DNA of 8,354 bases from CAYMSF01 sp964542255 (lineage in GTDB: Bacteria; Verrucomicrobiota; Lentisphaeria; Victivallales; Victivallaceae). Position 1 is the stretch's first letter. Every line of letters begins with the position of its first letter. The translations under genes and the position numbers were made by a program. The DNA is taken from positions 1 to 8,354 of the forward strand of contig CAZITV010000102.1 of assembly GCA_964542255.1 (NCBI GenBank). The letters run 5' to 3'. Below are positions 1-6,745 of this stretch, in pieces. The notes below the pieces were generated by a model that had not been told where the DNA came from, did not search any database, and saw only the letters and a program-made list of their open reading frames with translations.

Positions 1-12
1 ATGGAGAAAATC

Positions 13-588
13 ATGAAAAGAATCATGGTAATGTCGGCCGCACTCGCAGTAACGCTAAGTTTATCCGGTTGTCTTAGCCCCGATGGCGACACCATCGCGG
101 CGAAAAAAGAAACAATGCGCGTAATGAGCGATGACAGCCTTCAAGAATTCTATGCCAAAAATCCCGGATTAAAGGAAAAGATCAGTAAATCTGCCGGATA
201 TGCAGTGTTTAAGGATTTCGGCCTTGATATCTTTATTGCATCGTCAGAGAAAGGTTGGGGCGTAGTACATAATAATGCCACTGGTGCAAAAACCTATATG
301 AAAATGTTCTCTTTGGGACCCGGCATTGGTATGGGCGTTAGAGATTTCCGCGCCCTGTTCGTATTCAATGACCAAGGTAATATTCAAAACTTCATCAATT
401 CCGGCTGGGGGCTTGGCGTTCAAGCCAACGCAGTATTCAGATTTGGCGATGTCGGCGACGGCATCGGTGGCGGCGCTGAGGTTGCACCCGGCATCATGCT
501 TTACAAAATCACCCGCAACGGCATAGCGCTCCACGCTACAATTCAAGGCACAAAGATTTGGAATAATGAAGAAATGAACGCAAAGTAA
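13..588 (+). CDS. SYLF-domain (YSC84/DUF500 family) lipoprotein
   Basis: Predicted exported lipoprotein of 191 residues. The N-terminus has a short basic segment, a hydrophobic stretch and the lipobox LSGC, so cleavage before Cys20 and lipid attachment are expected. Leu follows the Cys rather than Asp, which by the E. coli rule suggests the outer membrane. The rest matches the SYLF fold: GYAVF (62-66), GWGVV (81-85), a glycine-rich GPGIGMGVRDFRALFVF stretch (about 102-118) and a C-terminal strand ending GTKIW (179-183). SYLF domains bind phosphoinositides in eukaryotes; the bacterial role is not established. An ATG at position 1 is in frame, but the ATG at 13 has GGAGAAA six bases upstream and gives a standard signal peptide, so I prefer it. 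Any upstream promoter lies outside the window. A strong terminator follows, so the gene ends its transcript. Family assignment is firm; function is unknown. Confidence 0.85.
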   Translation: MKRIMVMSAALAVTLSLSGCLSPDGDTIAAKKETMRVMSDDSLQEFYAKNPGLKEKISKSAGYAVFKDFGLDIFIASSEKGWGVVHNNATGAKTYMKMFSLGPGIGMGVRDFRALFVFNDQGNIQNFINSGWGLGVQANAVFRFGDVGDGIGGGAEVAPGIMLYKITRNGIALHATIQGTKIWNNEEMNAK

Positions 589-662
589 ACGCCCAAAATA
601 TTGGTATTAAATATGCGTTCGGGCTGATATCGTGCATTAGCCTGTATAGAGCATGGCCTTGG

Positions 663-709
663 CAGCGGCACAAATGCGTCTCCCGCATTGATGCCGCTGT
701 TCTTTTTTT
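663..709 (+). terminator. Rho-independent terminator after the SYLF lipoprotein gene
   Basis: An outer stem CAGCGGCA/TGCCGCTG (663-670 with 692-699) encloses an inner stem AATGCG/CGCATT (673-678 with 684-689) and a five-base loop. The stems are separated by a symmetric 2x2 internal loop (CA/GA). TTCTTTTTTT follows at 700-709. GC-rich stem plus T-run is the classic intrinsic terminator layout. No A-run precedes the hairpin, so it should work only on the plus strand. It insulates the lipoprotein gene from the pgl-larC unit. Confidence 0.92.
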
Positions 710-754
710 GCTGAAACGTTTGAAAAAATAAAGGTGATTTGTAATTATTCAAAA

Positions 755-783
755 TTGCATTAAAGTCCGGAGTAAGTTATAAT
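755..783 (+). promoter_or_regulatory. Sigma70-type promoter for pgl-larC
   Basis: TTGCAT (755-760) and a perfect TATAAT (778-783) are separated by 17 bases. The site lies just beyond the terminator and upstream of pgl, so it is well placed. Transcription would start near 790, giving a leader of about 60 nt to the preferred pgl start at 850. Such a start would leave the in-frame ATG at 802 only about 12 nt into the message with no ribosome site. The rest of the 589-849 gap shows no gene. Confidence 0.75.
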
Positions 784-849
784 ATTCTACCAATATATAA
801 AATGTCGGCGCAATTTTGCGGTATTATTAAAAGATTTTTAGGTGAACAA

Positions 850-1569
850 ATGAACACGATAGATATTCTTGAATTCGATGATGTCGCTTTACTGTATCAT
901 GCGGCGGCGCGGTTTTTTATTGAGTGCGCGGCGGCGGCGGTAGCCAAACACGGCTATTTTACCGCGGCGCTTTCGGGCGGCGAAGGACCAGAGCCGATTT
1001 TTGCGCTGCTGGCGGGCGAATGCCGTAATCTGGTACGCTGGGATTTGGGACATATTTTTTGGGTGGACGACCGCGATGTTCAGCCTGATTCGCCATTGAG
1101 TAATTACGGCAGAGCAAAACGGTTATTGCTGGACAATGTCCCGCTGCCAAAAGAAAATATTCACCGTTTTCAAACTGGAACGGCAGATGCTGCGGAGCAA
1201 TACCAGCTGCTGCTGGAAAATTATCCCCATATGCAGCGCAATGCCAACGGCGTTCCGCAATTTGACGTCATGCAAATGGGACTGGGTATGGATGGTCACA
1301 TTGCTTCACTGTTTCCTGGTTCAGACGGAATCCTGGAGCTAAAAAAACTGGTGATCGCCGTCCCACCGCCAACGACGGCAAAACCGGCGGTGCCGCGTTT
1401 AACGCTGACGCTGCCGGTAATCAATGCCGCTGCCAATCTGTTTTTTATCGTCACAGAGAAAGAAAAAAGCCATCTGGTTAATTATATTCTTGACCGGCGC
1501 AATCCTGAGCAGTATCCGGCACAAATGATTGATTCAGAACATACCGTACACTGGTTTATACTGCGCTAG
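850..1569 (+). CDS. pgl: 6-phosphogluconolactonase
   Basis: Hydrolyses 6-phosphogluconolactone to 6-phosphogluconate, the second step of the oxidative pentose phosphate pathway, in the cytosol. The 239-residue product matches the family's usual length (about 230-240). Conserved blocks in order: ALSGGEGP (40-47, the phosphate-loop position usually written SGG-S/T-P), HIFWVDDRDVQPDSPLSNY (68-86), MGLGMDGHIASLFPG (143-157, with the family's DGH..SLFP signature) and PRLTLTLP (182-189). The second block usually reads W-x-D-E-R; here it is W-V-D-D-R, a conservative change. The ATG at 850 has AGGTGA at 840-845; the in-frame ATG at 802 has no ribosome site and would add 16 residues outside the conserved fold. 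Its TAG stop overlaps the AGGG preceding larC nine bases later, so the two are probably cotranscribed. No glucose-6-phosphate dehydrogenase or 6-phosphogluconate dehydrogenase gene is in view. Confidence 0.92.
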   Translation: MNTIDILEFDDVALLYHAAARFFIECAAAAVAKHGYFTAALSGGEGPEPIFALLAGECRNLVRWDLGHIFWVDDRDVQPDSPLSNYGRAKRLLLDNVPLPKENIHRFQTGTADAAEQYQLLLENYPHMQRNANGVPQFDVMQMGLGMDGHIASLFPGSDGILELKKLVIAVPPPTTAKPAVPRLTLTLPVINAAANLFFIVTEKEKSHLVNYILDRRNPEQYPAQMIDSEHTVHWFILR

Positions 1570-1578
1570 GGCAATATT

Positions 1579-2790
1579 ATGAAAATTCTGCGTTTTGACA
1601 GTGTTGGCGGAGCATCCGGGGATATGATTTTAGGCGTTTTGATTGGCTTGGGCATCGAGCCCCGGCAACTCAACACTGCCTTGTCAGGATTACTGCGCGG
1701 CGAACATTTTAAAATTATTGCCGCGCCGTTTAGTGATTACGGCATCCATGGCACACAAGCTTCGGTGGAGATAGACTCCAGCCATTCGCATGCGCACCGG
1801 CACGGCAGAAATCTGAAAGATATTACTGATATCATCAGCCAAAGCCAGCTTCCCGCCGCAGTAAAAGTAATGAGTATGAAAGTTTTCAACGCACTGGCCA
1901 AGGCAGAAAGCAATGTTCACGGAATTTCAGTAGAAACAATTCACTTTCACGAGGTGGGCGCAGTTGATTCAATTGTGGATATTGCCGGGGCTTGCCTGGG
2001 GCTTTCACTGCTTAACATTGACGGCATCTCGGTTTCGCCGCTGCCATCTGGTCAGGGAACATTTACCTGTCAGCATGGCACCTATCCGCTGCCGCCCCCG
2101 GCAGTGGTAGAACTGCTGCGGAATACCCCCATGGTTATGACCGACGAACCCTATGAGCTGGTAACTCCAACCGGGGCAGCGCTACTTTCAACCTGGACAA
2201 ATCAAATAATTCCAGCCGGCAGCCGCATTGTTGCCGCCGCGAACAGTTTTGGCAAACGGAAATTAAACTCCCGCCCAAATCTGCTGCGCGGCGTTATTTA
2301 TGAAACCAGTCATTCGGAAACGTCAGATAGTGACCAGGTAATAATTTTAGAAACCAATCTTGATGACTGCCCGGCAGAGCTTATTGGAGTTCTGTTTGAT
2401 AAGTTATTCGCTGCCGGAGCACTGGACGTATGGACAACACCAATAATGATGAAAAAACAACGTCCCGGCATAATGTTATCGGCATTATGTCACGAAACCG
2501 GCAAAAACGCACTTTATGATATTATTTTTGCAGAAACCACCACTTTCGGCATCAGAGAATCTCTCTGGACACGGCAATGTCTGCCGCGCCGCTTTGATAC
2601 GGTAACCACCTGCTATGGCGACATTAAAGTAAAAGTTGGAACAAGAAACGGAACCGAATTTACCGCATCCCCGGAAATCGCTGACTGCATCCGCCAGGCG
2701 CATCACGCCAATGTGCCGGTAAAGCAAGTCTATTATGCCGCCATTGCCGCATGGCAGAACAACAATACCCGCCAGCAGGGTTCTCATTAA
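1579..2790 (+). CDS. larC: Nickel pincer cofactor biosynthesis protein LarC (DUF111 family)
   Basis: LarC is the CTP-dependent nickel insertase that metallates pyridinium-3,5-bisthiocarboxylic acid mononucleotide, completing the nickel-pincer cofactor of lactate racemase (LarA) and related enzymes. The 403-residue protein starts with the family signature (FD-x6-SGDM, 6-16), has a histidine-rich stretch HSHAHRHG (69-76), then HFHEVGAVDSIVD (122-134) and ELVTPTGAALL (193-203). Its second half carries ETNLDDCPAELIG (258-270), TTPIMMKKQRPG (286-297) and SPEIADC (364-370). In Lactobacillus plantarum the two halves (LarC1, LarC2) are joined by programmed frameshifting; here they form one uninterrupted frame. 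AGGG at 1568-1571 serves as ribosome site and overlaps the pgl stop. larA, larB and larE are not in the window, so the client enzyme is unknown. The 3' end overlaps acpS by four bases. Confidence 0.92.
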   Translation: MKILRFDSVGGASGDMILGVLIGLGIEPRQLNTALSGLLRGEHFKIIAAPFSDYGIHGTQASVEIDSSHSHAHRHGRNLKDITDIISQSQLPAAVKVMSMKVFNALAKAESNVHGISVETIHFHEVGAVDSIVDIAGACLGLSLLNIDGISVSPLPSGQGTFTCQHGTYPLPPPAVVELLRNTPMVMTDEPYELVTPTGAALLSTWTNQIIPAGSRIVAAANSFGKRKLNSRPNLLRGVIYETSHSETSDSDQVIILETNLDDCPAELIGVLFDKLFAAGALDVWTTPIMMKKQRPGIMLSALCHETGKNALYDIIFAETTTFGIRESLWTRQCLPRRFDTVTTCYGDIKVKVGTRNGTEFTASPEIADCIRQAHHANVPVKQVYYAAIAAWQNNNTRQQGSH

Positions 2791-3176
2791 TCCAGCCCGG
2801 CGCGCTCCATAATAACTGTTGCGCAGGCATATTCCTGTTCATGGCTGATGGAAATATGAATACAGCTGACGTTCAACCCGGTGGCGGTTTCCAGTGCTTT
2901 GCCGCTGAGGATTGCTTCCGGGCGGCCATTTTCGTGGTTTTTGGTGCTGATATCCTTCCAGCCGCATTTTTCGCCGATGCCGCAGCCCATTGCTTTAGCC
3001 ATTGCCTCTTTCAAAGCCCAGCGTCCGGCATAATATTCCGCCGGGTCGCGGCGCTTTGCCGCCTCATCTTGTTCGGATTGAGAAAAAACCCGTTCGATAA
3101 AATCCGGGCCGTGTTGTTCAATCATTGCCCGAATGCGTGAAACTCTGACAATATCGGTACCTAATCCTGAAATCAT
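2787..3176 (-). CDS. acpS: Holo-[acyl-carrier-protein] synthase
   Basis: Transfers the 4'-phosphopantetheine arm of coenzyme A to a serine of apo-ACP, which activates ACP for fatty acid synthesis; cytosolic and normally a trimer. The 129-residue length is typical of AcpS. Visible signatures: GTDIVRVSRI with metal-binding Asp8, RVFSQSE (29-35), the YYAGRWALKEAMAKAMG block (48-64) with Glu57 as the second metal ligand, NGRPEA (83-88), and HISISHEQEYACATVI (107-122). The start codon has GGAA six bases upstream (complement of 3183-3186), a modest ribosome site. A weak -10-like TATAAG can be read on the minus strand at 3212-3207, but no convincing -35 goes with it. The gene diverges from a FabF-like ketosynthase and converges on larC with shared stop-codon bases. 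Confidence 0.95.
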   Translation of the reverse strand: MISGLGTDIVRVSRIRAMIEQHGPDFIERVFSQSEQDEAAKRRDPAEYYAGRWALKEAMAKAMGCGIGEKCGWKDISTKNHENGRPEAILSGKALETATGLNVSCIHISISHEQEYACATVIMERAGLD

Positions 3177-3233
3177 AGCATATTCCGCTTGTAATTTTGC
3201 TTAAATCTTATAAATTTATCTACTTTGCTTTTT

Positions 3234-3251
3234 TTCAAAATAGATTTTGAA
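3234..3251. repeat. Inverted repeat TTCAAAAT-N2-ATTTTGAA
   Basis: A perfect 8-base inverted repeat with a 2-base centre, in the acpS/ketosynthase divergent intergenic region. It shares the core TTCAAAA/TTTTGAA with elements at 3258-3284, 3337-3375 and 7291-7324. It sits 58 bases upstream of the acpS start and could be an operator or a relic of a repeat. The region is AT-rich, so a single short palindrome could arise by chance; the clustering makes it noteworthy. Confidence 0.5.
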
Positions 3252-3257
3252 TTGAGC

Positions 3258-3284
3258 GCTGATTTCAAAAACAGCTTTTGAAAA
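3258..3284. repeat. Degenerate copy of the TTTCAAAA/TTTTGAAA palindrome
   Basis: GCTGATTTCAAAA (3258-3270), a five-base spacer, then TTTTGAAAA (3276-3284). The arms TTTCAAAA and TTTTGAAA pair perfectly over eight bases. The 13-base left arm is identical to the reverse complement of 7311-7323 in the hairpin after the DJ-1 gene, which suggests the two are copies of one small repeat family rather than chance palindromes. Confidence 0.55.
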
Positions 3285-3336
3285 TAATTTTGCGGGTTTA
3301 GTGAGGCCCATTGCCGGCATAAAACACAGAACCGCG

Positions 3337-3375
3337 CAAAACATACGAAAAACTCGAAACCATTTTGAAATTAGC
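3337..3375. repeat. Interrupted copy of the same palindrome family
   Basis: CAAAACATACG (3337-3347) matches 7300-7310 exactly over 11 bases, and TTTTGAAATTAGC (3363-3375) matches 7311-7323 with one mismatch. The two halves are contiguous in the 7291-7324 copy but separated here by 15 bases, as if the element had been interrupted or had decayed. The right half reaches to eight bases before the ketosynthase -10 hexamer, so it could influence that promoter. Confidence 0.5.
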
Positions 3376-3383
3376 ACAACAGC

Positions 3384-3389
3384 TATAAT
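3384..3389 (+). promoter_or_regulatory. -10 element of the likely ketosynthase promoter
   Basis: A perfect TATAAT lies 24 bases before the ketosynthase ATG. The only -35-like hexamer nearby, TTGAAA (3365-3370), is 13 bases away, too close for ordinary sigma70 use. The promoter may therefore depend on an activator, or on the repeat that overlaps the -35 zone. Transcription would start near 3396 and leave a leader of about 18 nt, with AGGA (3400-3403) as ribosome site. In the rest of the 237-nt intergenic region I see only the repeats listed separately and no small gene. Confidence 0.45.
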
Positions 3390-3413
3390 TACTAATAACA
3401 GGAAAAACCGCTA

Positions 3414-4655
3414 ATGTCAATACCGCGAGAAAGAATAGTTATAACTGGAATCGGGCTGACATCGCCCAACGGTGATAATTTGAGCGAATTCCGCCAGGCG
3501 TTACTGACGGGACGTTCCGGCGTTACCGCGATGACACACCGTTACATCGGCAATGTGTTTGCCGGTTTGTGCAAATTTAATCCGCGCACCTATCAGGACA
3601 AACGTGATATCCGTAACGGCACCCGCGCCGGTTCCATTTCTATTTATTGTGCCAACGAAGCAGTGAAAGATGCCGGCATTGAAGTCAATGACACCAACCG
3701 TTCAAGAATCGGCGTCTTTGTTGGAACAACAGAACACGGCAATGTTGAAACTGAAAACGAAGTGTTCAACTTAAGTCAATTTAACTACGATATTAATTTA
3801 TGGAGTCACCACCATAATCCGCGCTCGGTGGCAAATAATCCTGCCGGGGAAGTTACCATTAATATGAAAATTACCGGGCCGCATATCTGTGTCGGCGCCG
3901 CTTGTGCCGCCGGCAATTGCGGCATTATTCAGGGTGCACAGCAGTTGATGCTGGGTGAAGTGGATGTCGCCATCGCCGGAGGAGTATCTGAAAGCCCTCA
4001 TACGTTTGGCATATTTGCCAGTTTCCGCAGCCAAGGGGCGCTGGCCAAACATGATGACCCGACTAAAGCCAGCCGTCCATACGATATGGCCAGAAACGGC
4101 ATTGTCATTTCCGAGGGCGGCTGTCTATATACGATGGAAAGATTGGCCGACGCTAAAAAACGCGGTGCAAAAATTTACGCGGAAATTGCCGGATACTGTA
4201 TGAATTCTGACGCTGCGGACGCGGTTTTGCCGCTGGACATACGCCAGGCGGAGTGTTTAGAACGCGCGATAACCGCCGCCGGCATTAATCCGTCAATGGT
4301 GGATTTACTCAATTCCCACGCTACAGGGACTAAAATCGGTGACATTCAAGAGTGCAATGCCATTAGAAAAGTTTACGCCAACGCGGTAAAATCGCCTTTT
4401 ATCAATAATACCAAGGGGTTTATTGGTCATGCGATGGGGGCTGCCGGGGCATTGGAACTTGCAGGAAATATTCCGGCATTTTATGACAAAATTGTTCATC
4501 CGTGCATCAATATTGACCATTTGGATCCGGATTGCCAAATGAATAATCTGGTTATCGGCACGGCAGTGCCGAATCAAACCATCAACTATATCGCCAATAA
4601 CTCATTCGGAATGCTCGGCAATAATTCTGTTCTGATCATCAAGCGCTACGAATAA
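3414..4655 (+). CDS. Beta-ketoacyl-ACP synthase, FabF-like (KAS II type)
   Basis: Thiolase-fold condensing enzyme expected to join an acyl group held on its active cysteine to malonyl-ACP. The 413-residue length equals FabF. All catalytic residues are visible: nucleophile Cys164 in GAACAAGN, His302 in NSHATGTKIGD, Lys334 and His339 in NTKGFIGHAMGAAGALE. The family N-terminus (IVITGIGLTSPNG, 8-20) is intact. Departures from textbook FabF: Ala precedes the nucleophile in place of the usual TAC context, NSHATGT replaces NAHGTST, and the C-terminal gating loop GFGG reads GMLG (399-402), placing Met400 where FabF has the gate Phe400. These suggest a distinct subgroup, possibly with different chain-length or partner preference. 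AGGA at 3400-3403 serves the ATG. The gene diverges from acpS. No ACP, reductase or dehydratase gene is adjacent, so whether it serves housekeeping fatty acid synthesis or a special lipid is open. Confidence 0.88.
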   Translation: MSIPRERIVITGIGLTSPNGDNLSEFRQALLTGRSGVTAMTHRYIGNVFAGLCKFNPRTYQDKRDIRNGTRAGSISIYCANEAVKDAGIEVNDTNRSRIGVFVGTTEHGNVETENEVFNLSQFNYDINLWSHHHNPRSVANNPAGEVTINMKITGPHICVGAACAAGNCGIIQGAQQLMLGEVDVAIAGGVSESPHTFGIFASFRSQGALAKHDDPTKASRPYDMARNGIVISEGGCLYTMERLADAKKRGAKIYAEIAGYCMNSDAADAVLPLDIRQAECLERAITAAGINPSMVDLLNSHATGTKIGDIQECNAIRKVYANAVKSPFINNTKGFIGHAMGAAGALELAGNIPAFYDKIVHPCINIDHLDPDCQMNNLVIGTAVPNQTINYIANNSFGMLGNNSVLIIKRYE

Positions 4656-4695
4656 GAGCACTATCAACAAACAATGCGGAACCGGAGATATCATA

Positions 4696-5796
4696 ATGAC
4701 ACTGGATGAAATAATCATCGCAGGCAAACAAGCACAGGAGCGGATGGCGCATTTAGGCGATTTCCTGAAAATTGCGGAAAAGCAGCAGGAGATGCGCTCT
4801 ATCGAACAACGCATGGCGGCGCCGGATTTTTGGGATCGCCGCGAAGAAGCGCAATCACTAATGGCGACACTAAGCAGTTGTAAAAATATTATCAGCCCAT
4901 ATCTCAGACTTAACAGTCAAGTGGAAGATTTCGCAGTAATGGCGGAACTTGCCAGAGAAGATGAAGAATTATTAAACGAAGCTGCAAATGTGTGGATAAA
5001 TATTTCTCCCGAATTGGATCATATTGAATTACTCAGCTTTCTTTCCGGAAAATTTGACGGCAATAATGCCTATTTTTCTATTCACGCCGGTGCCGGCGGT
5101 ACAGAATCCTGCGACTGGGCATCAATATTAATGCGGATGTACAGGCGCTGGTTTGAACGGCGCGGCTGGAAAGACGAGGTTATTGATATCCAGCAGGGTG
5201 AAGAAGCCGGCATCAAAAGCGTTACACTGAAAGTTGCCGGCGAGTTTGCCTATGGCAACGCCAAGGCGGAACGCGGGGTACATCGCTTGGTGCGGATTTC
5301 ACCTTTTGACAGCAATGCACGGCGTCATACCTCATTCGCCTCGGTTGATGTTTTCCCGGAATTAACCGACGATATCGAAGTAGAGGTTGATGAAAAAGAT
5401 TTACGCGTGGATGTTTACCGCTCATCCGGTCCGGGTGGACAGGGCGTCAATACTACTGACTCTGCGGTACGCATAACCCACCTGCCCAGCGGAATTGTTG
5501 TTGCTTGTCAGGCAGAACGTTCACAACACAAAAACCGGGCGGCGGCAATGAGCATCCTCAAAGCACGCCTATATGAAAAGATGGAAGAAGAACGCCGCAA
5601 AGAAGCCGACCAGATTCGCGGTGAAAAAACCGACAATGGCTGGGGCAATCAAATCCGCTCCTACGTGCTGCATCCATACCAGATGGTAAAAGATTTACGC
5701 ACCGAAGAGGAAACCGGCAATACCGCTGCGGTATTGGATGGCGACCTGGACCGCTTTATCGAAGCCTGGCTGAAATCAACTGCCCGCTCATCATGA
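4696..5796 (+). CDS. prfB: Peptide chain release factor 2 (RF2)
   Basis: Class I release factor that reads UGA and UAA stop codons and triggers release of the finished protein on the ribosome. The 366-residue length is standard. The RF2 anticodon-like tripeptide SPF is at 202-204 (HRLVRISPFDSNARRHTS context), and the catalytic GGQ is at 247-249 (SSGPGGQGVNTTDSAVRITH). The position matching residue 246 of E. coli RF2 is Ser243, not the slow Thr of K-12. The C-terminal block (IRSYVLHPYQMVKDLRTEEETGN, about 320-342) is also typical. Many bacteria autoregulate RF2 through a +1 frameshift at an in-frame UGA near codon 26; here codons 22-25 read straight through (gat ttc ctg aaa), so that control is absent. 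GGAG at 4684-4687 precedes the ATG. It lies 40 bases after the ketosynthase and overlaps rnhC by four bases. Confidence 0.96.
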   Translation: MTLDEIIIAGKQAQERMAHLGDFLKIAEKQQEMRSIEQRMAAPDFWDRREEAQSLMATLSSCKNIISPYLRLNSQVEDFAVMAELAREDEELLNEAANVWINISPELDHIELLSFLSGKFDGNNAYFSIHAGAGGTESCDWASILMRMYRRWFERRGWKDEVIDIQQGEEAGIKSVTLKVAGEFAYGNAKAERGVHRLVRISPFDSNARRHTSFASVDVFPELTDDIEVEVDEKDLRVDVYRSSGPGGQGVNTTDSAVRITHLPSGIVVACQAERSQHKNRAAAMSILKARLYEKMEEERRKEADQIRGEKTDNGWGNQIRSYVLHPYQMVKDLRTEEETGNTAAVLDGDLDRFIEAWLKSTARSS

Positions 5797-6734
5797 GTCC
5801 AAACGCTGCAAAATCCTATGTCTGCACGATGAATGCCGGACAAATTATACAGTTGGAAACAACGCTGCGCGACCGCGGCTGGATGTTTAAACCAATCCCT
5901 TATGGTCACTGGCAGGCGGCTTTTGACAAAACCTCAGTAAGCGCCTATCTGAGCGGCAAAGTTACAGTACAGGGCAAAAATACTGCCGACCTGGTGCTGT
6001 TTACACTTGAGCCGGAAATTCTAAAAACTTCCGGATTTGGCTATAATACTGCCACAACCGAGCCAGCAGACGAGCTCCCAAAAACCGGTCATTTTCAGCC
6101 TCACGCCGGTATTGATGAAAGCGGGAAAGGCGATTTTTTTGGTCCGCTGGTCATTGCCGCGGTTTACGTTGATGACAAAACCTTGCCGGAAATGAAAAGA
6201 ATTGGCGTTCGCGACTCCAAAACCATTAAAAGCAGCAAACAAATTGCTGCGATGGCGGCGGCAATCAGGGATGCCAGTGAAGGCAAATTCAGCGTCGTAA
6301 CTATCGGCCCTGAAGCATATAACCGGCTCTATGGACAGATAAAAAACCTTAACCGCCTGCTGGCCTGGGGTCACGCCCGCGCCATCGAAAATATACTCGA
6401 AAAGGTGCCGGATTGCCCGCGGATGCTTTCTGATAAATTTGGTTCGGAACACTTGATCCGCAACGCGCTGCTCAAAAAAGGTAAAACGGTAATTTTAGAA
6501 CAACAGGTTCGGGCGGAGAGCGATGTTGCCGTGGCGGCAGCTTCAATTTTGGCGCGTGACGGCTTTCTTTTTCAAATGAATAAACTGAGCAAACAGCTGG
6601 ACATGGAACTGCCGCGCGGCGCTGGCGCCGTTGTCGATACGGTTGCCCGGGATATTGCCGCGCAAAAAGGCATTGATATTCTCGACAAGTATGCGAAGAC
6701 CCATTTTAAAACAATGGAAAAGATTACACAATGA
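5793..6734 (+). CDS. rnhC: Ribonuclease HIII
   Basis: Cuts the RNA strand of RNA-DNA hybrids, removing R-loops and primers; cytosolic and metal dependent. The 313-residue protein has the two-part layout that separates HIII from HII: an N-terminal substrate-binding (TBP-like, DUF3378) domain over about residues 13-85, including GRWMFKP-like and YLSGKVTVQGKNT segments, and a catalytic domain from about 104. Catalytic-domain marks are GIDESGKGDFFGPLV (106-120, Asp108 and Glu109), VRDSKTI (139-145), LSDKFG (212-217, Asp214) and AESDVAVAAASILAR (241-255). The start overlaps the prfB stop as ATGA and has no clear ribosome site, so translation is probably coupled to prfB. A second in-frame ATG at 5829 also lacks a ribosome site and would still leave the domain whole. 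The TGA stop lies inside the ribosome site of the next gene. HIII rather than HII is informative about lineage. Confidence 0.93.
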   Translation: MSPNAAKSYVCTMNAGQIIQLETTLRDRGWMFKPIPYGHWQAAFDKTSVSAYLSGKVTVQGKNTADLVLFTLEPEILKTSGFGYNTATTEPADELPKTGHFQPHAGIDESGKGDFFGPLVIAAVYVDDKTLPEMKRIGVRDSKTIKSSKQIAAMAAAIRDASEGKFSVVTIGPEAYNRLYGQIKNLNRLLAWGHARAIENILEKVPDCPRMLSDKFGSEHLIRNALLKKGKTVILEQQVRAESDVAVAAASILARDGFLFQMNKLSKQLDMELPRGAGAVVDTVARDIAAQKGIDILDKYAKTHFKTMEKITQ

Positions 6735-6745
6735 GGTATTTATAA

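Noticed and set aside
802..849. Upstream ATG extending pgl by 16 residues
   Set aside because: No ribosome site precedes it and it would lie about 12 nt into the predicted message; the ATG at 850 has AGGTGA in place and starts at the family's usual N-terminus.
2751..3140. Plus-strand open frame of 129 codons opposite acpS
   Set aside because: It is the mirror of a confident acpS gene, has low-complexity-like composition and matches no family I recognise.
3234..3375. CRISPR-like array from repeated TTTCAAAA/TTTTGAAA units
   Set aside because: Units are short, degenerate and unevenly spaced, there are no constant-length spacers, and no cas gene is nearby.
4753..4770. Possible relic of the RF2 frameshift signal (AGG followed by TGA within 14 bases)
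   Set aside because: Neither the AGG nor the TGA is in the phase needed for a frameshift site, and the protein reads through smoothly; chance resemblance.
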